Shown: positions 59,026 through 64,000 of the stretch, piece after piece
How the letters are laid out: each line of letters opens with the position of its first letter
How positions within the stretch are numbered: position 1 is the stretch's first letter
Source: Ensifer sp. IC3342
GTDB lineage: Bacteria > Pseudomonadota > Alphaproteobacteria > Rhizobiales > Rhizobiaceae
Assembly (NCBI RefSeq): GCF_020193655.1
Contig: NZ_JADYVE010000004.1
Location: 248,001 to 312,000, forward strand
Reading direction: 5' to 3'
Length of the DNA stretch: 64,000 nt
Notes under the pieces: model-generated
The model's input: the letters and a program-made list of their open reading frames with translations, nothing else
The model's database searches: none
Told to the model about the DNA's origin: nothing
Position numbers and translations under genes: made by a program

Positions 59026-60252
59026 ATGGAGAACGAAGACCCCATTCAGATCGGAACCGTGGAGTACCAGCGCCTCGCCACCGCGATGGTCATGGCTGGT
59101 TTCTCCATCTTCTCGCTTCTGTACAGCGTCCAGCCGCTTCTGCCGGAGTTTTCCTCGACGTTCGGGATCTCGCCCGAGAATTCGAGCCTCGCTGGCGACC
59201 GGTCCGATGGCGGTCGGGATTCTGGCTGCCGGCTGGCTTTCGGACCGGATAGGGCGTCGAACGTTGATGATCTACTCGCTGATCTCCGCGGCGCTCTTCG
59301 GCATCCTGGCGGCGGTTGCGCCAACGTGGGAAAGCTTGCTCGTCCTGCGCTGTCTCTCCGGCATAGCGCTCGCAGGCGTGCCGGCCGTCGCGATGACCTA
59401 CATTGCCGAAGAGGTAGAGGCGCCCGCTATCGGTCCCGCCATGGGGCTCTACATCGCAGGTTCGGCCTTCGGCGGGATGATCGGGTGGCTTGGCGCCGCG
59501 GTGGCCACCGAGTGGCTCGGATGGCGGTGGGCGATTGCCTCGATGGGCCTCTTCAGCGCGGCAGCTGGGATCGTCTTTTGTGCCAGCGCCCCCGCATCGC
59601 GCGCATTTCGGCCGCAACGCCATTCCCTTCGGAGCTTCCTCAGCGGTTATGCAAGCGTGCTTCGCGACCGAGTTCTGCTGATGCTCTATGGCACCGGCTT
59701 CCTCATGATGGGAGCCTTCGTCACGATCTACAATTATGTGCCGTATCTGCTGGTCGTAGAACCTTACGCCCTTGGTCATGCCGAGATCGGCGCGATCTTC
59801 CTGCTCTATATGCTCGGGTCGGCAAGTTCGGCCTGGTTCGGGAAGCTGGCCGGTCGGATCCGCGTGCGCCCGACGTTCTGGCGACCTGTCGTCGTTCTCC
59901 TGATCGGCCTGCTGCTGACTGCGCCCTCCCCCTCTGGCTCATCGTTTCAGCGATAGGGATCGTCACGATGGGGTTTTTCGGGGCGCATACCGTCGCCTCG
60001 AGCTGGGTCAGCAGAAGAGCCTTCGACAATCGCGGCCATGCCAGCGCTCTTTATCTCTTCGGCTATTACGCCGGATCGAGTCTGCTTGGTTCTGCCGGTG
60101 GGGTGATGTGGAGCAAGTGGGGCTGGGAGGGGGTCACGGCGTTTACCGCCGGACTTTGCATCACGGTCCTGGCAATTGCGTTCATCATCGCCCGCGCGCC
60201 ACCGCTCGCCAATCCCCGACAGCCAAGAAAAGGACAGCAACTGCCGGGTTAG
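59026..60252 (+). pseudogene. MFS transporter gene with two frameshifts
   Basis: Frame 1 starts MENEDPIQIGTVEYQRLATA and encodes the first helix and SVQPLLPEFSSTFGIS. Near 59185 the reading must move to the next frame, which gives ATGPMAVGILAAGWLSDRIG (motif A of MFS) through to ...VVVLLIGLLLTA at about 59930. There it must shift back to frame 1 for LPLWLIVSAIGIV to ...GQQLPG at 60252. Joined, about 405 residues form a 12-helix YnfM-like permease. Both lesions are in short repetitive runs. Decay or sequencing error. Confidence 0.82.
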
Positions 60253-60272
60253 CGCCGGGCTGATTACGGATA

Positions 60273-61637
60273 TCAAGCCCGCAAAGTCGCAGCGACCGCG
60301 CTTGCCACGTCTTGCGCCTGGACGCGGATATCCGGAACCGCGGTGATTTCCCAGAACTGGCCGGCCGTCAAAGCACCGACCGCGTAAAGTCCGGGCTGCG
60401 GTTGCTTTTTGAGATCAAGCACGCGGGAGTCCTTGTCGACAGACAGGCCGAGCCCAAGCTCGTCGGGGCTGATCAGCCCCTGCCGCTGCATCTCGCACAG
60501 CAGCGGCGAATGCGCAACGCCGGCCCGCTCCATGCCGGTGCAGTTGACGATCCAATCCGTATGGAACGATCGCGGCCGGTGGCTTTGCCTTTCTCGATAG
60601 GCGACCACTGCGCCGCGCGGCCCTTCCTGGATCATCTCCAGAAAGCCGGCATGGACCGTGACGATGCCATCTCTTCTCAAGGCCTCGAAACGTGAAGCTA
60701 TCTCAGGGGCGATCCGATGGCGATGCACGTTCCACCACGCCAGGCCGTGGCGCAGGAACCGGGAGCGTTGCTCTTTCGTCAACTCCTGCCACAGCTTTTG
60801 CGTCACCGGTCTCAGGCCGTCCATCAGACCGCGCCAATCGGTGCCATTGCGAACCTGCTTGCGAAAGCCCGCAAGCAGGGCGCTGATCTCTCGCGAACTT
60901 CCAAGCTCCGGCTCGACAGCCGGCGCTCGACGGTCGGCCGGCGGATGCGGATGCGGAAGCAGGCCGCGGCGCGACAGGACGCGGAAACGCCCCCGATGAC
61001 CGTGAACCCGCAAGGCGAGCACCTGATCGATCATCGTCAATCCGGATCCGAGAATGCAGACCGTGTCGCTCGGGTCGACCTTCGAGAGCCAGCGCAGCCG
61101 CCACGGATTGCGCACGATGCTACCTTCGACGCCGGCGTCGATTTTTCCCGCTGCGAGCGGCAGATCGGCATTGCCGATGCCGAGACAGAGCACAACGCTC
61201 CGCGCGCGCAGTTCCGCGCCGTTGTCGAGATGAAAGACAAGTCCGGCCTCGCTGCAATGAACGCAGTCCGTCGCCTTGGCCTTGACGAAATCAACCTTCG
61301 GCCGCCGCTCGTGATCACGCAACAACGATGCCAGCCGATCGCGCAAGTAAAGCCCATAGTCTCCCCGTGACGCGAAGCCGTCCGCGGAAACCTGCCGCAT
61401 GTGCTCTCCAAGCCACTCGACAAAATCGTCGGGCTTCTCGGGAAAGAGGCTCATCCGTCCGGCAGGGACATTTAAACGATGGACATAGAACTCCGTGCGA
61501 TAGGCTGTGCCCCTTCCAAACCCGGGGTCATCGCCCACGACAGCAATCGAAGCGGAAGCTGGCAGCAACCGGAGCAGGTTGATCGTCACCGCGATCGCTG
61601 AAAAGCCCGAGCCGACAACAGCGACATCGTAAAGCAA
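60273..61637 (-). CDS. FAD/NAD(P)-binding oxidoreductase
   Basis: 454 aa. N-terminal FAD-binding GSGFSAIAVTINLLRLLPA (GxGxxA-type) right at the start, a second motif ILGSGLTMIDQVLALRVHGH in the middle, and a C-terminal NCTGMERAG and YAVGALTAGQFWEITAVPDI. This is the FAD/NAD(P)-binding family PF13454, of unknown electron transfer role. TTG 61637 is taken as start: AGGGAG lies before it and it places the FAD motif at the very N-terminus. Antisense to a large shadow frame. Confidence 0.8.
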   Translation of the reverse strand: MLYDVAVVGSGFSAIAVTINLLRLLPASASIAVVGDDPGFGRGTAYRTEFYVHRLNVPAGRMSLFPEKPDDFVEWLGEHMRQVSADGFASRGDYGLYLRDRLASLLRDHERRPKVDFVKAKATDCVHCSEAGLVFHLDNGAELRARSVVLCLGIGNADLPLAAGKIDAGVEGSIVRNPWRLRWLSKVDPSDTVCILGSGLTMIDQVLALRVHGHRGRFRVLSRRGLLPHPHPPADRRAPAVEPELGSSREISALLAGFRKQVRNGTDWRGLMDGLRPVTQKLWQELTKEQRSRFLRHGLAWWNVHRHRIAPEIASRFEALRRDGIVTVHAGFLEMIQEGPRGAVVAYRERQSHRPRSFHTDWIVNCTGMERAGVAHSPLLCEMQRQGLISPDELGLGLSVDKDSRVLDLKKQPQPGLYAVGALTAGQFWEITAVPDIRVQAQDVASAVAATLRA

Positions 61638-61892
61638 ACGCGTCTCCCTGAGCCGTTGTCCCTTGCAAGTACCGGAATGCGTAAGGCGCCCGCCAAGACC
61701 GACCCGAAGTCCCTGCACAAAACGCTCGTCACGGACAATGGTTGCGAGGCTTAATGATTATTTCTACAGAAATTATCAATCATGCGAAAGGCTGTTAGCT
61801 GATGCTGCCTCTCGCGTACGACTGTGCGTGCGCTGACTGCGGCGTGGACAACAGGAGAATATCAGAGCGACAGGCCAAACGGATGGCCGCTG

Positions 61893-62087
61893 CTATGATC
61901 GCTTGAGAGAGGGCGGCCGGCACGGGAACACGTGCGGTTCGGCGCCGTTCGTGCGGTTGCGCCGAAGCTCCATGAATTCAAGCAGATAGAAGTCGTCCGA
62001 GCCCGGACCGTGGAGGTTAGAGAGAAGTTCGGCAATGCGCGCCGCATCTTCACAGCCCATGCGGCGGTCGCGATCTTTTGTGCCCAT
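61893..62087 (-). CDS. Small hypothetical protein
   Basis: 64 aa, charged, with CEDAARIAELLSNLHGPGSD and LLEFMELRRNRTNG in the centre. No family recognised. GGAGA lies eight bases before ATG 62087. The frame stays open upstream to 62276, but that part overlaps the end of pcaB. Single supporting clue is the ribosome site, so it may not be real. Confidence 0.4.
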   Translation of the reverse strand: MGTKDRDRRMGCEDAARIAELLSNLHGPGSDDFYLLEFMELRRNRTNGAEPHVFPCRPPSLKRS

Positions 62088-62229
62088 TGACGGTCTCCAA
62101 TGCTCTGGCGACCGTGTTATGCCAATGCGTCCCGATCCTCTTTGCGCCGCAGCAAGCACGGCGGCGAGCATCGGCGACTGAACGAAATACGCGATGAGTC
62201 TGGAATCGCCGCGCGTGCCGGAGTGCGGT

Positions 62230-63285
62230 TCACGCCCCGCCCAAGCGCCTGATATTGCCCGCCAGTTCCGCCGCAAGCCTTGTGGCGGCGGCGGTCGCGC
62301 CGGCCATCTGCGGGAGGATCAACCATTCAAGCGTCCAGGCGGAACCGGAGCGTTCCTGCTCATGGACGAGCGCCTGATGCACACCCGCGAGCAGGGTTGC
62401 ATTGAATCGCGCCAAGGTGACAAGCACTTCCGCCGCAACCGGATTCTGCTTGTGCGGCATGGCGGAGGAGCCGCCGCCGCCGTCAAGCACGATCTCCTCG
62501 CCGGTTTGCGCCATCAGCGCCACATCCTGGCCGAACTTGCCGAGGCTGCCCGTGATCAGCGATAGCAGATTGGCGAAATCCGCCACCGCCGAACGCTGGC
62601 TGTGCCATTGCGGACAATCGACCAGCGCAAGCTCCTCGGCGAGCGTCTCGCGAACGGCCTCCGCCATCTCCCCGAGTTTCTCGAGCGTGCCGGCGGCCCC
62701 GCCGAACTGTACGGCGAACAAGTCCCGGTCCATGGCCTCGAGGCGGTCCTGGTGGTCGAGAAGCGGCTCGATCCAGGCACGCAGGCGATCCGAAACCGTG
62801 ACCGGAATCGCCGCCTGCATGCGCGTACGCCCCATCAGGGGACGAAATCCCCATTGCCGGTCGCACTCTTCAAGCACGGCCACGACGTCGCGGAGACGGC
62901 AGCCAAAGAGTTCGGCGATCGCCTTCAGCCGCAGCATTAGGCTGGTGTCGATGACGTCCTGGCTGGTGGCTCCGAAATGCACGTGGCTTGCCGCGTCGGC
63001 ACCGACTGCGGCGCGCAACTGCCGCACCAGTTCCGGAACAACGACGCCGTCTGCCGCCGTCGCGCGGCGCAGCGCCACGACGTCCGGTGAAAAGGCGCGG
63101 CAGGCTTCGGTGATGCGATCGGCCGCGGATCGAGGAATGATCCCGTGCTCCGCTTCGGCCCGCGCGAGCGCTGCCTCGAAGGCAAGCATGGCGCGGATAT
63201 CGGCCGCGGCGGAAAATTCCGCCGCCACGGCCTCGTCGCCAAGAAGACCGGAAAGATAGGGATGATCAAAAGCCGAGTAGGTCAT
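62230..63285 (-). CDS. pcaB: 3-carboxy-cis,cis-muconate cycloisomerase
   Basis: 351 aa fumarase/aspartase-superfamily enzyme of the beta-ketoadipate pathway, cycloisomerising carboxymuconate to a lactone. Motifs: HVHFGATSQDVIDTSLMLR, MGRTRMQAAIPVTVS, and the signature GGGGSSAMPHKQNPVAAE. GGAGATG precedes ATG 63285. It lies 90 nt after pcaG on the same strand. The other pca genes (H, C, D, Q) are not in the window, probably to the right. Confidence 0.94.
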   Translation of the reverse strand: MTYSAFDHPYLSGLLGDEAVAAEFSAAADIRAMLAFEAALARAEAEHGIIPRSAADRITEACRAFSPDVVALRRATAADGVVVPELVRQLRAAVGADAASHVHFGATSQDVIDTSLMLRLKAIAELFGCRLRDVVAVLEECDRQWGFRPLMGRTRMQAAIPVTVSDRLRAWIEPLLDHQDRLEAMDRDLFAVQFGGAAGTLEKLGEMAEAVRETLAEELALVDCPQWHSQRSAVADFANLLSLITGSLGKFGQDVALMAQTGEEIVLDGGGGSSAMPHKQNPVAAEVLVTLARFNATLLAGVHQALVHEQERSGSAWTLEWLILPQMAGATAAATRLAAELAGNIRRLGGA

Positions 63286-63375
63286 TCCACATCTCCAGGA
63301 TCCCGCCTTCCCGCGCGAGGCCGGAACGGCGACGTCAAAGGTCAGAAGCAACGCGGGCAGGCCGCCACGCGATGA

Positions 63376-63990
63376 TCATATATCCAGGAAGACCGTTTCC
63401 TTCTCGCCCTGGAGATGAATGTCGAAGGTATAATTAGGCGTCGTGCCCGCGGCGACAAGCGTCTCGGCCCGATGACGATGCTCTATCCGGGCAAGCAGCG
63501 GATCTTCGGCGTTCGCCGCCGCCTCGTCCGGGAAATACATCCGTGTGTGGAGACCGATATTGATGCCGCGCGCAACGATCCAGAAGGTGATGTGGGGCGC
63601 CATCAGGCGACCATCCTTGAACAGCACACGGCCCGGCTTGACGGTCTCGAAGGTGAAGACGCCGTCCTCGGCGCTCGTCGGGCACCTGCCCCATCCGGCA
63701 AAATTCGGGTCAGCCGTGCCACGCATTTCCGCGGGGGAATTGTAGAGGCCGCTTGCGTCGGCCTGCCAGATCTCGACGAGCGCATCCTTGAGCGGCATTC
63801 CCGCCCCGTCGATAACGCGCCCCTTAACGGTAATGCGCTGCCCGAGCGTCTTGTCGTTGACCATCGAGGCGCCGAGATCGGATTTGTAGACGCCCGGAAT
63901 GCCGCAGAAGTTCGGTGTCAGGCCGATATGGACGTAAGGTCCCGCGGTCTGCGAGGCGGTTTCCTTGAGGTAGCCAAGTTTCTGAACCAT
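63376..63990 (-). CDS. pcaG: Protocatechuate 3,4-dioxygenase alpha subunit
   Basis: 204 aa intradiol dioxygenase alpha chain. Family blocks: ETASQTAGPYVHIGLTPNF near the N-terminus, KGRVIDGAGMPLKDALVEIW, PHITFWIVARGINIGLHTRM and the C-terminal YTFDIHLQGEKETVFLDI. The alpha chain forms the substrate pocket with PcaH, which holds the iron. The start is 10 bases from the window edge; pcaH, expected just upstream, is outside. Confidence 0.94.
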   Translation of the reverse strand: MVQKLGYLKETASQTAGPYVHIGLTPNFCGIPGVYKSDLGASMVNDKTLGQRITVKGRVIDGAGMPLKDALVEIWQADASGLYNSPAEMRGTADPNFAGWGRCPTSAEDGVFTFETVKPGRVLFKDGRLMAPHITFWIVARGINIGLHTRMYFPDEAAANAEDPLLARIEHRHRAETLVAAGTTPNYTFDIHLQGEKETVFLDI

Positions 63991-64000
63991 CGGTCGCCCC

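Overview
The window reads as DNA of a rhizobial alphaproteobacterium, most like Sinorhizobium/Ensifer, and probably from a pSymB-type megaplasmid or chromid. The pointers are high GC, the gene content (pccB-pccA-bhbA, phnGHIJKL, pcaGB, glgX/glgA, many DUF stress genes) and several families of short intergenic palindromes of the RIME kind. The replicon assignment is an inference from gene content. No rRNA, tRNA, CRISPR array, insertion sequence or replication origin was seen.

Region 1 (1-1956): the tail of an unidentified gene, then a D-2-hydroxyacid dehydrogenase and a TIM-barrel isomerase, each overlapping its predecessor by 3-4 bases.

Region 2 (about 1987-25419): a 23 kb block of mostly small stress-type genes. 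Almost every transcription unit starts downstream of GGAAC-N16/17-NGTT, the promoter of EcfG (RpoE2), the general stress response sigma factor of Alphaproteobacteria. I place 20 such sites plus one weaker one. The block has its own EcfG-like sigma factor (8886-9410) and, convergent with it, a short unlisted NepR-like anti-sigma gene (9428-9586). Targets include an iron-permease-like protein, three oxidoreductases or transferases (two SDR, one GST), DUF1236, DUF2934, DUF3008, DUF3175, BON and PPC/DUF296 proteins, UdgX uracil-DNA glycosylase, topoisomerase IB, and glgX/treZ/glgA for glycogen and trehalose. Two further sites drive no visible ORF and are followed about 100 nt later by intrinsic terminators, so they are predicted stress-induced small RNAs.

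Region 3 (25500-43969): catabolism. A DMT transporter, a fumarylacetoacetate-hydrolase-family enzyme, a glyoxalase-like protein, an orphan amino-acid-binding protein and an SDR come first. The distal valine pathway follows (mmsB, 3-hydroxyisobutyryl-CoA hydrolase, acyl-CoA dehydrogenase). It feeds propionyl-CoA to pccB, a small membrane protein, pccA and methylmalonyl-CoA mutase, with a divergent PccR-like regulator. A SBP56/methanethiol-oxidase gene with a membrane protein gene closes the region.

Region 4 (44137-50235): the C-P lyase core phnGHIJKL plus a hexapeptide acyltransferase, with divergent phnF. The phosphonate transporter phnCDE and phnM are not in the window.

Region 5 (50237-58079): two secreted DUF proteins (DUF922, DUF992), then a DUF5706/PycTM-like membrane protein divergent from a fused FecR-TPR-outer-membrane-barrel protein that is translationally coupled to a CHASE2-class III adenylate cyclase.

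Region 6 (58080-64000): decay and catabolism. It holds an aldehyde dehydrogenase remnant with a large deletion and an amber codon, an MFS gene with two frameshifts, an FAD/NAD(P)-binding oxidoreductase, and pcaB and pcaG of protocatechuate degradation running in from the right edge.
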